A stretch of DNA of 64,000 nucleotides from Ascoidea asiatica. Taxonomy: Eukaryota > Ascomycota > Saccharomycetes > Ascoideales > Ascoideaceae. This document shows, piece by piece, positions 8,447 through 19,744 of the stretch. Location of the stretch: contig BCKQ01000017.1 of assembly GCA_001600695.1 (NCBI GenBank), positions 186,001-250,000 on the forward strand, in the 5' to 3' direction. Positions within the stretch are counted from its first letter, which is position 1. Each line of letters opens with the position of its first letter. The translations under genes and the position numbers were made by a program. Under the pieces are notes generated by a model that was given only the letters and a program-made list of their open reading frames with translations, was not told the origin of the DNA and ran no database searches.

Positions 8447-11400
8447 ATGAGCTTAGATATTTTCAGTACAGAACAGTTGCTTATCAAAATGAGCTCAAAA
8501 ATCGGTAGAAATGAAAAAAACATATCAAGATCCAAATCACTTTTATTAGACATAACAAATTCTCAATTAACCACTTCGAATCTCATTGAATCTAATGATA
8601 TCTCAGACAGAAATTCAGTTTCTCAGAAATTGTCAAAAAAACAAAATTATCCAAAAAAGGTTACCTTTGCTAAAACTTCTACTAACATCAATAATACTAA
8701 AGTTTCAAAATCAACTGAATCTTATTGTGTTGGGATTGTTAAAGATTCTGGTATTACTTATACTGATTCAAATCAAGAGACTGTTAATTTGGAAGAGTAT
8801 ATAGACACTCATTTAGTACAATTGAATAAATTATTAGCCACTGATGATGACACAATCAAAGAACATGATAATACTATAAAGAATGATCATCATGAACTTT
8901 TAGGTTCTTCATCTGATGATTATAGTGAGTTTGATTCGGAAGTTGAATTCAATGATCAAAATGAATCTAATTCAGAACTAGATTTAAATGATTCAGAAAC
9001 AGATTATTCATCTGTTAATAGACTAATAAATAATAATGAAAGCTATAATGATAGTGAAATTGAAAGCGAAATTGAAATTGAAAGTGAAATTGAAAGTGAA
9101 ATTGAAATTGAAATTGAGACAGAAGGGGAAGGTGAATATAGGAGTGAGCGTTTAAATAAAGGATATTCAAAAGAAGGTTTTGAAACATTCCAAGAAAATT
9201 TTAGTAACCGAGAAGAATTTCAAAATGTATTATCTGATGATATTGAGGAAGTTGTAATTGAAAATGATGAATTTCCAAAATCAAAAAATGATTTAAGAAT
9301 TTTAAAAAGACATGCTGCTCATTTTAAAAGTAAAAAAAAAATTAAAAACCCAATCAAATATAAATTAAATATTCATAAGCAAAAAGAATTTATACCTGAA
9401 TTAAGAGTTTTATTAACTCAAGCAAATGAAGCTTTTGTTAATAATAATTTGGAATTAGCTGAAAATTTTTATTTAAAAGTAATAAAAATTGACCCAAAAA
9501 ATTATCCTGCTTATAAAACTTTAGGTGATATATATTATGACAGAAAAATATTTAATAAATCTTGTAATTATTGGTTTATGGCTGCAAGAGTTAAACCTAT
9601 TGATAGAGATCTTTGGTTAAATGTTGCTCAATTAAGTCTTCAACTAGGTCATTTAAATCAAGCTAAAACTTGTTTTACAAAAGCAATATCTTTAGATAAT
9701 TCTGATTATAATTCAATTTTTCAAAGATCCAAAATTTATAATCAGCTTGGTTGGTATGGTAAAGCTTTATCATCTTTAAATAATTTAATTGAAAATTTTA
9801 CAATTGATAAAGAAATGTTGAAACAAATTTTTAAAGAAATGGCTTATGTTTTTTTAAATAAATCTTTACCACAAAATGCTATTAAAATATATTTAAATAT
9901 TTATGATCAAAATATTTTTCCTTTAAATCAACATAACTTGAAAATTAATAATAATTTTTTAATATTTTCTTGGGATGAATTAAATATTCTGTTGGAACTT
10001 TATTCTTCATTGCAAAGCTGGAATGAAGGTTTAAATAAAGCAAGAGAAATTATTAAGTGGTTCAAATATGGTAGGCCAACAATTAATGATAATAGAAATT
10101 GTATTAATGACAATGATTTTGAATTTGAAAATTTTGATTTACCTGTTGATATTCGTTTTAAATTAGGGGTTTTTCAATTAAATTTACAAAAATTTTCTAC
10201 TGCTACTCTACATTTTAATCTTTTATTAAACGAAAACATTGAGGACGTAACTGATTTATTATATGATAGTGCAAAAGCTTTAATAGATAAAAAACTATAT
10301 AAAGCTTCTATAAAATTATTATTACCATTAAATAATTATTATGATTCAAGTTGTATAGAAGTTCTTGAATTATTAGCTTATAGTTATTTTAAATTAAAAA
10401 AATTCAATGAATCTCAAAACTTATATTATTTATTAATTGATATTGATGAAAAAAATTATAATAATAGATTCAATTTAGTTGAAACTTTAATATTTCAAAA
10501 TAAATCCGAAGAAGCATGGATATTTTTAAAACAAGTTTTGAATGATAAAAAATTTCAGAAATTAAAAGATTTAAAAATAAATAAAGATGAATCTATAGAT
10601 ATTAAAAATTTGGCTATTATTTCAGAAAAAAAAAAAAAAAAATCAAAAAGAATTACAAAATCTGAAATCAACTTAAAACTAAAACTTGAAAAAAGAGAAA
10701 TAGAAAATAATAAAAAAACCTTTCTTAGACTTAAAAACTTAGAAGAACACTCGAATATTTATAAAATGAAAGTTTGTGGAGTTTCATGGATGTACATAAG
10801 TGAGGAGTTAATAGAATCCTTTTTCAGCATAAAAAAGTTTTATTCTAAAGATAAAACCAATAACCTTCTAGATAGACATAACATTGATAATCAAAATGAT
10901 AATAATAATAATGATCGAATAAATGAGCTAATTAATGAAAGAATGTATATAACTTCAAGTAATGATATAAAAAAAAGAGAAACTAATATAATGACTGACA
11001 AGAAAAAGAAAGTGACAATCTCTGAGATTTTTTTCAGTCGAATAAAATTAATCAATATAAGCAATGAAGAACTATCAATGATTAAAAAAAATCAAAAATT
11101 TAGAGGATTTGGAATTGATATTTGGTTCGAAATTATTATGAAATATTGTATTTTAACAAGCTTATTCAATTCAAAAGAATTTAGTTTAGATTTAATTTTT
11201 AAAACTAAAAATATAATTTTTTTTAAAAATGATTTAAGATATTTAAGAATAATTGATTTTATTGAATTATTCATTAATTTGTCACCAAACAAAGAAAACC
11301 AAAATAGTGAAGAATTTAAGTTAGAAATTAACTCATTACTAAAATTGATTTTAAAAACTTATAATTTCTCAGAAAATATTTGTAAAGTTTTTCTTTTTTG

Positions 11401-12043
11401 TTTTACATATTTATCCAATGAAAAAGTCATAAAAGAAGTTTCTTCCTTTCAAATGCAAAAATATATAAAGAGAACAATTTTAAATTTAAAAAATCCTAAT
11501 GAAATAAATACTAAAGTTAATAAAAATTATTTTCCATATTTAATAATTTTACGTGGATATTTATATTATATGAATGCAAGATATGATAAAAGTTTAAATT
11601 ATTTTGAATACTTCAATAACTATAATAAAGATAATTACAATAAAAGTTTAATCAAATTGATTATTGGACTAAATTATATTCATAAAGCATTTCAAAAATT
11701 AAATTACAATAAAGACTCACAAATCCTTCATGGACTAATATATATTTTAGAATACGAAAAATTGAATAAAATAATTAATAAAGATAGAAATGAAAGTGAA
11801 AATGAAATGAATGGTAAACTTAAAATTTTAGAAAGTACCTATAATATTGGTAGAGTTTTTCATTTGATTGGTTTGAAAAATAGTGCTATTTTTTATTATG
11901 AGAAAGTTTTGAAAGAAAGTGAAGGCATTGAAGAAGATTTTAATGTCAAGTTTGAAGCAGCATATAATTTAGTAATGATATATGAAAGAAGTGAAAATTA
12001 CGATCTTTGTAATGAAATAATTGAAAAATACTTAACCGTTTAA
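8447..12043 (+). CDS. TFC4: TFIIIC subunit tau131 (Tfc4)
   Basis: The 131-kDa-type subunit of TFIIIC. It sits on the A-box side of RNA polymerase III genes and recruits TFIIIB. An acidic N-terminal region (about 120-285) includes a Glu-Ile/Ser repeat from GAAATT/GAAAGT tandem DNA. TPR repeats then start near residue 320 (LRVLLTQANEAFVNNNLELAENFYLKVIKIDPKNYPAYKTLGDIYYDRK in short overlapping blocks) and continue to the end, broken by a basic linker around 720-760. At 1,198 residues it is longer than S. cerevisiae Tfc4 (1,025), mostly through the acidic N-terminus and loops. The start is uncertain. ATG 8447 is preceded 7 nt earlier by an out-of-frame ATG (8440, stop ending at 8508), and an in-frame ATG at 8492 has a better A at -3. 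Confidence 0.92.
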   Translation: MSLDIFSTEQLLIKMSSKIGRNEKNISRSKSLLLDITNSQLTTSNLIESNDISDRNSVSQKLSKKQNYPKKVTFAKTSTNINNTKVSKSTESYCVGIVKDSGITYTDSNQETVNLEEYIDTHLVQLNKLLATDDDTIKEHDNTIKNDHHELLGSSSDDYSEFDSEVEFNDQNESNSELDLNDSETDYSSVNRLINNNESYNDSEIESEIEIESEIESEIEIEIETEGEGEYRSERLNKGYSKEGFETFQENFSNREEFQNVLSDDIEEVVIENDEFPKSKNDLRILKRHAAHFKSKKKIKNPIKYKLNIHKQKEFIPELRVLLTQANEAFVNNNLELAENFYLKVIKIDPKNYPAYKTLGDIYYDRKIFNKSCNYWFMAARVKPIDRDLWLNVAQLSLQLGHLNQAKTCFTKAISLDNSDYNSIFQRSKIYNQLGWYGKALSSLNNLIENFTIDKEMLKQIFKEMAYVFLNKSLPQNAIKIYLNIYDQNIFPLNQHNLKINNNFLIFSWDELNILLELYSSLQSWNEGLNKAREIIKWFKYGRPTINDNRNCINDNDFEFENFDLPVDIRFKLGVFQLNLQKFSTATLHFNLLLNENIEDVTDLLYDSAKALIDKKLYKASIKLLLPLNNYYDSSCIEVLELLAYSYFKLKKFNESQNLYYLLIDIDEKNYNNRFNLVETLIFQNKSEEAWIFLKQVLNDKKFQKLKDLKINKDESIDIKNLAIISEKKKKKSKRITKSEINLKLKLEKREIENNKKTFLRLKNLEEHSNIYKMKVCGVSWMYISEELIESFFSIKKFYSKDKTNNLLDRHNIDNQNDNNNNDRINELINERMYITSSNDIKKRETNIMTDKKKKVTISEIFFSRIKLINISNEELSMIKKNQKFRGFGIDIWFEIIMKYCILTSLFNSKEFSLDLIFKTKNIIFFKNDLRYLRIIDFIELFINLSPNKENQNSEEFKLEINSLLKLILKTYNFSENICKVFLFCFTYLSNEKVIKEVSSFQMQKYIKRTILNLKNPNEINTKVNKNYFPYLIILRGYLYYMNARYDKSLNYFEYFNNYNKDNYNKSLIKLIIGLNYIHKAFQKLNYNKDSQILHGLIYILEYEKLNKIINKDRNESENEMNGKLKILESTYNIGRVFHLIGLKNSAIFYYEKVLKESEGIEEDFNVKFEAAYNLVMIYERSENYDLCNEIIEKYLTV

Positions 12044-12394
12044 TAAATGTTTTTTCAGTAAAAATTTTATAAAATATGAAGTACCAAGACTAATTTTATA
12101 TAAAGAATACATTTTGATTTAAGAGAAAATATAATAAATTTATTGATAATATTAATTAATTTACCGGATATCTATTGTACAATATAAAATATTTAAAATT
12201 TGAAAAATAACATAATTTGAAAATTAAAAGAAAGAGAAATAAATAAAGTGAATAAAAGTAGAAAATCAAAAGTAACTAATTGATTTTAATACAAAACAGA
12301 AACCAAAACTGAAGAATTACATTGAAAGTTGGATAGAAATTTGAGATATTGAAAGTGAATGATTAGAATAATGAAATCAAATGTGTCAATTCGA
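12044..12394. other. Convergent intergenic TFC4/H4
   Basis: AT-rich 3' ends of TFC4 and histone H4. I see no RNA gene and no strong hairpin. A single TTACCGGATA sits at 12161-12170. Confidence 0.6.
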
Positions 12395-13560
<1,166 letters not shown>

Positions 13561-14110
13561 ATTTACTCTTTTCAATTTTTAATTTCAATCTATCAACTAT
13601 TTATTCTTCTATAACACCCTTCCTTTATTTCTCTGGTTTAATTTTGTCCTGACTACTTATCTTTTTATTACTATTTTTTTTTTTGTATATTATGTATTAA
13701 TTAATGTTATAATGTATTCTTCTTATTGAATCCTTTCTCTGATGTAAAATTGTATTTCAAATTTAAACCTTCGAATGATTTTGAAAAATGAAAATCAAGA
13801 TTATTTAGCATTTGATGAAGTGTATTTATGGTTACTTTGAATTCAAAGTCGTTATTTCATATGAACAAATATATAGTATGTATAACAAATATACAGTATG
13901 TAGTATGTATAAGACAATTGAATAATTACCTGTAGATTATAAAAATTAAGAAAAAAAAATTGGAAAGAAAAATATTAAGTGAAAAATGAGAAGGTTTTAA
14001 GAATAATCAAAAAAAAAAAAAAAGGATATTATGTATGCAAGTAATAAGTACAGTATTGTTATCGTGACTGATAGAAAATATGCTATGTATGAAAAAAAAG
14101 ACTATTATTT
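13561..14110. other. Convergent intergenic H3/RAD51
   Basis: AT-rich, no gene. Repeated AGTATGTATA/CAGTATG strings lie at 13870-13910 and another TACAGTA near 14047. Such TA-rich repeats match the style of yeast 3'-end efficiency elements (TATGTA/TATATA). Poly-A tracts at about 13951 and 14009. Confidence 0.5.
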
Positions 14111-15214
14111 TTAATCTTCTTCTTTAGGATCACCAATACCATCTTCATATATTGCAAAAACAGTTTCAGATTCAGGTAAACATGGAGAATCATAAACCTT
14201 ACAAATTCTAGTTTCCCCTTTACCCTTTTTTAAACTTAATCTTGTAGTAGAACTATGAGCAATTATATTACCACCAATTGGTTTTTTTGGATCAGGATTA
14301 AAAGACATTGCAGCATCAACCTGTGCAACAACTTGATTTGTTATAACAACTGCAATACCAAATTCATCTGCTAATCTTTGTAAAGTTCTCATGTATTTTG
14401 CAACATGCATTTGTCTTGCAGATAATTCACCTCTACCAGAATAATCAGTTCTATATAAAGCCATTATACTATCAACAATTAATAAACTGAATCTTGATTC
14501 AGACATCATTTGAGCAGCTTGAGTTAACAATTGAAATTGATGATCAGCATTATAAGCTCTTGCATAAGCAACATTATCTAAAGCATCTTCATCACTTAAA
14601 CCATATCTTTGAGCAATTGAAACTAATCTAACAGGTCTGAAAGTTCCTTCAGTATCAATATAAAGACATTTACCTTCACCACCACCCATATCAATAGGTA
14701 ATTGACATGTAACAGCTAAAGTATGACAAATTTGAGATTTTCCAGTTCTAAATTCTCCAAAAATTTCTGTTATTGAACCTGTTTCAATACCTCCACCTAA
14801 TAAAGTATCTAGTTGTTTCGAACCAGTAGTTATACAAATTAATTCACTTCTTCTATGATGAAATTCACTTGCAGTTGTAAAACCCATTGGTACGGATTGT
14901 TGTGCAGTTGCAATTAATTTATCAGCTTTTGTATCTGATATTCCTTTAACAGTTAATAAAGTTTTTTTTGGAGTATAAGCAATTGCTTCAACAGTGAAAA
15001 AACCTGCTTGCATTAATTTTTTAATATCTCCAGTAGTAATACCATTTCCTTCTAAAGCAGCTATTAAAGCTGGGCCAATAATTGCCTCATCATCTTCATC
15101 AATTTGAACTCCTTGAGCTGAACTATTAACACCAGTTTCAGCTTCGACATTAGCTACACTAGTATCTTGATCTTGATCTTGCTCTTGTTCTTCACTTTGA
15201 TTTGAATTAGACAT
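14111..15214 (-). CDS. RAD51: Recombinase Rad51
   Basis: RecA-family recombinase that forms the presynaptic filament on single-stranded DNA for homologous recombination. The N-terminus (1-42) is Glu/Gln/Asp-rich. A helix-hairpin-helix DNA-binding domain spans about 55-105. The polymerisation segment [12 protein letters not shown] is at 111-122 and contains the FTTA motif. Walker A is GEFRTGKS at 153-160 and Walker B is LLIVDS at 244-249. The L2 loop region includes [12 protein letters not shown]. At 367 residues it is shorter than S. cerevisiae Rad51 (400), only in the acidic N-terminus. The upstream DNA carries MCB/SCB-like sites, fitting G1/S expression. Confidence 0.99.
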   Translation of the reverse strand: MSNSNQSEEQEQDQDQDTSVANVEAETGVNSSAQGVQIDEDDEAIIGPALIAALEGNGITTGDIKKLMQAGFFTVEAIAYTPKKTLLTVKGISDTKADKLIATAQQSVPMGFTTASEFHHRRSELICITTGSKQLDTLLGGGIETGSITEIFGEFRTGKSQICHTLAVTCQLPIDMGGGEGKCLYIDTEGTFRPVRLVSIAQRYGLSDEDALDNVAYARAYNADHQFQLLTQAAQMMSESRFSLLIVDSIMALYRTDYSGRGELSARQMHVAKYMRTLQRLADEFGIAVVITNQVVAQVDAAMSFNPDPKKPIGGNIIAHSSTTRLSLKKGKGETRICKVYDSPCLPESETVFAIYEDGIGDPKEED

Positions 15215-15622
15215 GATTAACTAATTATATTAAATGAAATCAGATTATAAGTTGGAATGTAAATGAAATATAATGAGAATGAAAGTCAATAATTAATAAA
15301 GGATCAAAAATAATACATTATTTATCAAATCAAAAAATAATTAATATTTAATATTTGATATTTAAATATTTTATGATAAATCTTCAATCCTGAATCGTCA
15401 ATGAAGAAACTTCAGTCCAGAATCCTTAATGTTTTAAAACCTTAGATCAGCCAAAAGCTCTATTTGATTCTACTACGCGAAATAGATTTATTTGGCGCTT
15501 AGTGAAAAAAGAAAACGGGAAATAAACAATCAAAATTCATCCACCGCCACGCGCCTAGCAAAAAAGGGCCAAAACTTTAGTCTCACACATCAAATAAAAA
15601 CAGAAAAACTAGCAAAAAGAAA
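15215..15622. promoter_or_regulatory. RAD51 promoter with G1/S-type sites
   Basis: ACGCGAAA (15477-15484) combines MCB and SCB cores, and TTTGGCGC (15493-15500) resembles an E2F/MBF site 8 bp further on. ACGCGC follows at 15549-15554. They cluster 260-340 bp upstream of the RAD51 start. In budding and fission yeast such sites bind SBF/MBF and drive DNA-repair genes at G1/S. The T run of the tRNA-Ser terminator (A run at 15614-15618 on the plus strand) lies at the far end. Confidence 0.6.
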
Positions 15623-15719
15623 CGACACAAGCAGGATTTGAACCTGCGCGGGAGAACCCAAAAGATGCCCCAATTTACAAGATTCGAGTCTTTCGCCTTA
15701 ACCACTCGGCCATTGTGTC
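15623..15719 (-). tRNA. tS(CGA): tRNA-Ser(CGA) with a 16-nt intron
   Basis: The full cloverleaf can be drawn on the minus strand. The acceptor stem is GACACAA pairing with TTGTGTC, followed by discriminator G. The D arm starts TGGCCGAGTGGTTAAGGC (A box). The anticodon stem is AAAGA/TCTTT with loop CTCGAAA. A class II variable arm (TGGG-TTCT-CCCG) follows, and the T arm is GCAGGTTCAAATCCTGC (B box). Exon 1 is 15719-15683, the intron 15682-15667 after position 37, and exon 2 15666-15623. S. cerevisiae tRNA-Ser(CGA) has an intron at the same place. A T5 run at 15618-15614 on the minus strand, 5 nt past the 3' end, serves as Pol III terminator. Confidence 0.97.
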
Positions 15720-16111
15720 AGTTTACAGTCTTTAGACACTTTGAGCTTTGTTACATTAGTGCTTATAATTTATTGCATCAATATGCATTTAGTAAGTTGA
15801 GACCAGTTTTATGGATATTTTCTACCTGTTTTTCGAGGAGCTATTGTAAATTTTAATCTTTATGATAACAATCAAAATATATGATTGAATAGATAATTTA
15901 GCAAATACAACATCTAAAATAATGTAATATAAATATGTAGCAAATTTTCTTCTATTAAAAACAAAGGAATAATAATTAGAATAATTTATTATAACTGAAT
16001 TAGCTAAATTAATTATTTGTTTGAATAGATATTTCTTAATATTCGATAAAAATAATAGACAAATATCAGAACTGTATCAATAATAATATCAGCTATAATC
16101 TTTAAATAAAT
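15720..16111. other. Intergenic between tRNA-Ser and CWC15
   Basis: AT-rich DNA holding the tRNA 5' flank and the CWC15 promoter. An open frame that continues out of the tRNA is not coding. I see no further element. Confidence 0.6.
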
Positions 16112-16948
16112 ATGACGACTGCTCATAGAGAAACTTTTTTCTCGGCCAAAGGTAAAGATGATTCATTATCTAGAACTTATAATGCTTCAATTCAACATAA
16201 AAGATTTATGCCTGCTCATACTCAATTGAAGTTTAGAAAATCTGTTCAAAAACCTTTATTAAGTTATTCAGATTCCGAGAGTGAAAGTGAAAGTGAAAGT
16301 GAAACTGCTACAGGTAGTAAAAGTAATATTAATATTGATAATAATACCAGTGAAAGAAAAAAGAGAAAGATAGATTTATTGAAGGCTCAGTTACTAGAAA
16401 AAGAAAAATTAAATTCTTGGAAGACGAATTCTAATTTCAAACCAATAGAACAAAATAAAGATACGTTAGATGCTTCAAGTGGATATCATAAAAAGAGGTT
16501 AATGATACTAGCTGCTACTGAAGATTTGGATAAATCGGACGATGAAGATCAATCAATAGGTACAAAGATTAACAAAAAAACTAATAATACTGAAAATATT
16601 GAAAGTTTTAGTTCTAATGAAAATGATAGTAATACTAACAGTGGTAGTGAAAGTGAAAGTGAAACTGACAGTGATAGTGAAGAGGATGAGAGTGAATTAT
16701 TAATCAAGGAGCTAGAAAAAATAAAAGAAGAACGAAGGAGAAAAAATGAAGAAGAAATTGCTCTAAATAGTAATCCATTATCAAGATCTAAAGGAAATAA
16801 TGATAACAAAGATAAAAATAATTGGAGAGACCAAAGTATATTTAAAAACAAAGGTAAAATAGATAAACCAAATAATAATGATAACTATATTAATGATTTA
16901 CTAAGATCAGATTTTCATAAAAATTTCTTGAATAAATATGTTAAGTAA
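16112..16948 (+). CDS. CWC15: Spliceosome-associated protein Cwc15
   Basis: Component of the Prp19-associated (NineTeen) complex in the catalytic spliceosome. The family N-terminus is clear: MTTAHRETFFSAKGK, then HKRFMPAHTQLKFRK (matching the PGHTTLKYRK block). So is the C-terminal signature NDLLRSDFHKNFLNKYVK, which in yeast reads close to LRSDFHQEFMAKFIR. Between them lie acidic Ser-Glu repeats (about 54-65 and 175-195) and a coiled-coil-like KELEKIKEERRRKNEEE (about 198-214). At 278 residues it is longer than S. cerevisiae Cwc15 (175), like animal and plant homologues. It converges on RFA2 with only 47 bp between the stops. Confidence 0.93.
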   Translation: MTTAHRETFFSAKGKDDSLSRTYNASIQHKRFMPAHTQLKFRKSVQKPLLSYSDSESESESESETATGSKSNINIDNNTSERKKRKIDLLKAQLLEKEKLNSWKTNSNFKPIEQNKDTLDASSGYHKKRLMILAATEDLDKSDDEDQSIGTKINKKTNNTENIESFSSNENDSNTNSGSESESETDSDSEEDESELLIKELEKIKEERRRKNEEEIALNSNPLSRSKGNNDNKDKNNWRDQSIFKNKGKIDKPNNNDNYINDLLRSDFHKNFLNKYVK

Positions 16949-16995
16949 ATATTTTCTAATAGCTATTATAATATAATTCATATATAAAATATTAA

Positions 16996-17877
16996 TTAGA
17001 CAAAATCAATTGGCAAAAAACTGTCATCATCATTACTATAAATTTTAGCATTATCCGATAATTGAGCACAACACATTGCAACATCTTCTAATGACATATT
17101 CAATGAATTTGCAATATATTGAATTTTAATACCACTATTCATTCTTACAGCATTCGATTCAATTATATTTAATACTAAATCTACAGGCTCTTGATTACCA
17201 TTATTACCTCCATTATTACCATTATTACCATTATAATCTTCATCAACAAATAATCCATTTGACTTTTGATTATTATTATTATTATTGTTATTAGTAATAT
17301 TAGAATTAGAATGTTGTTGACCACCATTTTGAGCTAAAAGGTAAACTTTTATACAATCTAAATAATGATATGTAACTTGATTATAATCATTAATTTTACT
17401 TATAATTGGATGTTGTAAATTTTTTTTTGAATTAAAATCTCTTAAAGAACCAATAACATGAATATAATCACCTTTATCAAATTTTTTTAAAATTGAAGAA
17501 TCATTATTTGGATCCACTGAATTTTCATCTAACCATTTTCTAAATTCAAATAATCCAGTACCATCATCTATTTTTATTGTAATATTTGAAGTATTATCAA
17601 TAATATCTCTAACTATTCCAATTATTGAAACAATAGATAATTCAATGTTATGTATTATATATTCTCCATCAGGTACTAATTGTTCACTTTCATTTAGAAA
17701 TTTAATAGTTATTGGAGTTATTGAAGATTTTTGTATAGATTTTGATTGTGATCCACCATTCATACCATTTGATTGAGAATTACCACCATATCCACCAGAA
17801 GTTGAATCATCATTGCCATAATTACTATTATAATTATTTGAATATGAATTGGATTGATATGCATTATAGGATGCCAT
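16996..17877 (-). CDS. RFA2: Replication protein A 32-kDa subunit Rfa2
   Basis: Middle subunit of the RPA heterotrimer that coats single-stranded DNA in replication, repair and recombination. It works directly with Rad51, encoded 1.8 kb away. The start is set at ATG 17877 (MASYNAYQSNSYS), matching the MATYQPYNEYSS start of yeast Rfa2. A longer frame to 17886 would need a TTG start. A Gly/Ser/Asn-rich phosphorylatable N-terminus (1-45) is followed by the OB fold (about 50-175), starting SITPITIKFLNESEQ and including IDDGTGLFEFRKW. The C-terminal winged helix (about 230-293) holds GIKIQYIANSLNMSLEDVA. It carries an Asn-run insertion near 195-205. Confidence 0.96.
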   Translation of the reverse strand: MASYNAYQSNSYSNNYNSNYGNDDSTSGGYGGNSQSNGMNGGSQSKSIQKSSITPITIKFLNESEQLVPDGEYIIHNIELSIVSIIGIVRDIIDNTSNITIKIDDGTGLFEFRKWLDENSVDPNNDSSILKKFDKGDYIHVIGSLRDFNSKKNLQHPIISKINDYNQVTYHYLDCIKVYLLAQNGGQQHSNSNITNNNNNNNNQKSNGLFVDEDYNGNNGNNGGNNGNQEPVDLVLNIIESNAVRMNSGIKIQYIANSLNMSLEDVAMCCAQLSDNAKIYSNDDDSFLPIDFV

Positions 17878-19744
17878 TTTTAACAAGTTAATATCTTATA
17901 CTATATTATATTATAAAGTTAATTTTAAAAAAGAAAGATTAATCAAAAAGGAATCCAATCTAGTATAGATATAATATATATTGGATTGTATGTAGTACTA
18001 ATAGTTAAGATAGTAAAAATCGATTCAAATGGAAGTTTTCAATAATGAAAATATATTCAAACCAAATTTTACGCGTATCCATTTTAGTTTTTCGAGCGCG
18101 TAAAATAAATTATTCACATAGAAAATTGAAAAAAAAGCACTAAAGCGTTACTGTTCACATAATACTTGTTGTCACCCATTTACATATCAATAGAATAATG
18201 AAAATCGTTTATTGAAAATATTATATTATCTTAAAAAATAGTAATAAACTACAAAGTCTTATATCATAATAAGTTAAATTTTTTCAAAAAAGGAATTATA
18301 AATATTTCAGTGAATATCAAGTATTGATTAATCAATAATATTCTTCTAATATTATAACCAAGATTTCATTAAACAAGTTTCAGATTGAAAATTTTTGTAA
18401 AGCTTCCATCTCTATCAAGAGAGAGTTGTGTTATTGTTTTTGAATAATTAATGAATTTTGAAGTTTCAAGATTTTTTGTAAATGAAAGATTGTGTTTCTA
18501 GTTTCATTGAACAGAAGCAAAAGAAAAAGAACTTATGGGGTTGAAAGTGAGAAAACATTCAATTACGAATACAGAAAATTTAAATCAAAAAAAAAACAGA
18601 TTCTGGTTTAATAATAAAATAGTTTTAAATGATTTGATTTACAAATTGTGGTCAGTCTTTTTAAGCATTTTTAATTTTATTATTATGACCAAATCGAATT
18701 CTGCAAATATTCAATCGATAATTTGGATTCAAAGGTTCAATTTTGATTGCTATATAATTGTAGATAAATATTTTTTTGCAAATTATTTTACAAGATGAAA
18801 GGTAATGAATATACTGTTATTTGTGTATTTCAGTAGACTTTCTTACTATCTTGGATAAATTTTGTCTATTCTTTTATAGCGTTATTTGAAAATATTCTAC
18901 TCAAATTGTAAGAAGTGAGTGATGATACTCTAAAATTGTTCTCGGATACACAATATTCAATAAACCAAGAGAAGTAAGCTACACCAAGATTCTTTGCAAA
19001 ATTCATGAGCATTTGTTTTTGTGCACCAGTGTAATCCTAAATGGAATTCTAAATAAAATCCTAAATAGCGCACATCCTCTACTACTAAAAACAACCCTGA
19101 TCCTAAATAGGGAACCTCATAAACACAAATTCCGCCCTTATCCATTAGGATTACATAATCCGTACTAAACCGTGGTTTTATGCACGGTCCTTTGTTTTTT
19201 ATGTTTTGTGTTTATCCGTTTCACGGTGTTATTTCTTTCCGGCTGTTTCCTGAGCATCTCACAGCCCCGCGGTTGGAGCGCAGTTGGGAAAATAGCCCTG
19301 GTTAGGGCTTTAATGGATATATTTACCGGCTACTGGGAGCATATTGACTTTAAGTAAGGTTACTGGTACTATTAAAGCGATGAAAATAGTATAAACGTAT
19401 CACATTTCCTCTCTTTTCTTTTATTAATAGTTACAGCTACATTTTTTATTAATTTTAATTTTACTTTCCTTTATTATCCAATTTTTTCATTATTCAGTGA
19501 TAGACATAGACACAATTATATGAAATATATATAAATATATAATATTTTTTCAGTTTATTCTTGATTTCAATTCAAAATTCCACTTGAAACGATCGAAAAG
19601 AGAGTATAATTGCAAAGACAATTCATAGTTACACTATTAGCATATCTATCAATTTCAGAATTAGAATATTCAAATAATAATAAAATTTCCTTCAATATCA
19701 AATAGCTTTTTTTTTTTTCTTTCTTTTTTGTTTTCTTATCAGAA
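17878..19744. promoter_or_regulatory. Divergent region RFA2/SEC1
   Basis: Next to RFA2, ACGCGT (18071-18076, a perfect MluI cell-cycle box) and GCGCGTAA (18096-18103, inverted ACGCGC core) lie about 195-225 bp upstream of its ATG. The middle is AT-rich with small meaningless frames. Toward SEC1 there are three copies of ATCCTAAAT at 19034, 19058 and 19100. A hairpin-capable pair, ACCGTG (19169-19174) and CACGGT (19183-19188), is followed by another CACGGT at 19222. A GC island with CCCGCGG lies at about 19235-19340. Confidence 0.55.

Noticed and set aside
17878-17886. RFA2 extension to a TTG start
   Set aside because: ATG at 17877 gives the conserved MASYNAY start; TTG initiation is not needed.
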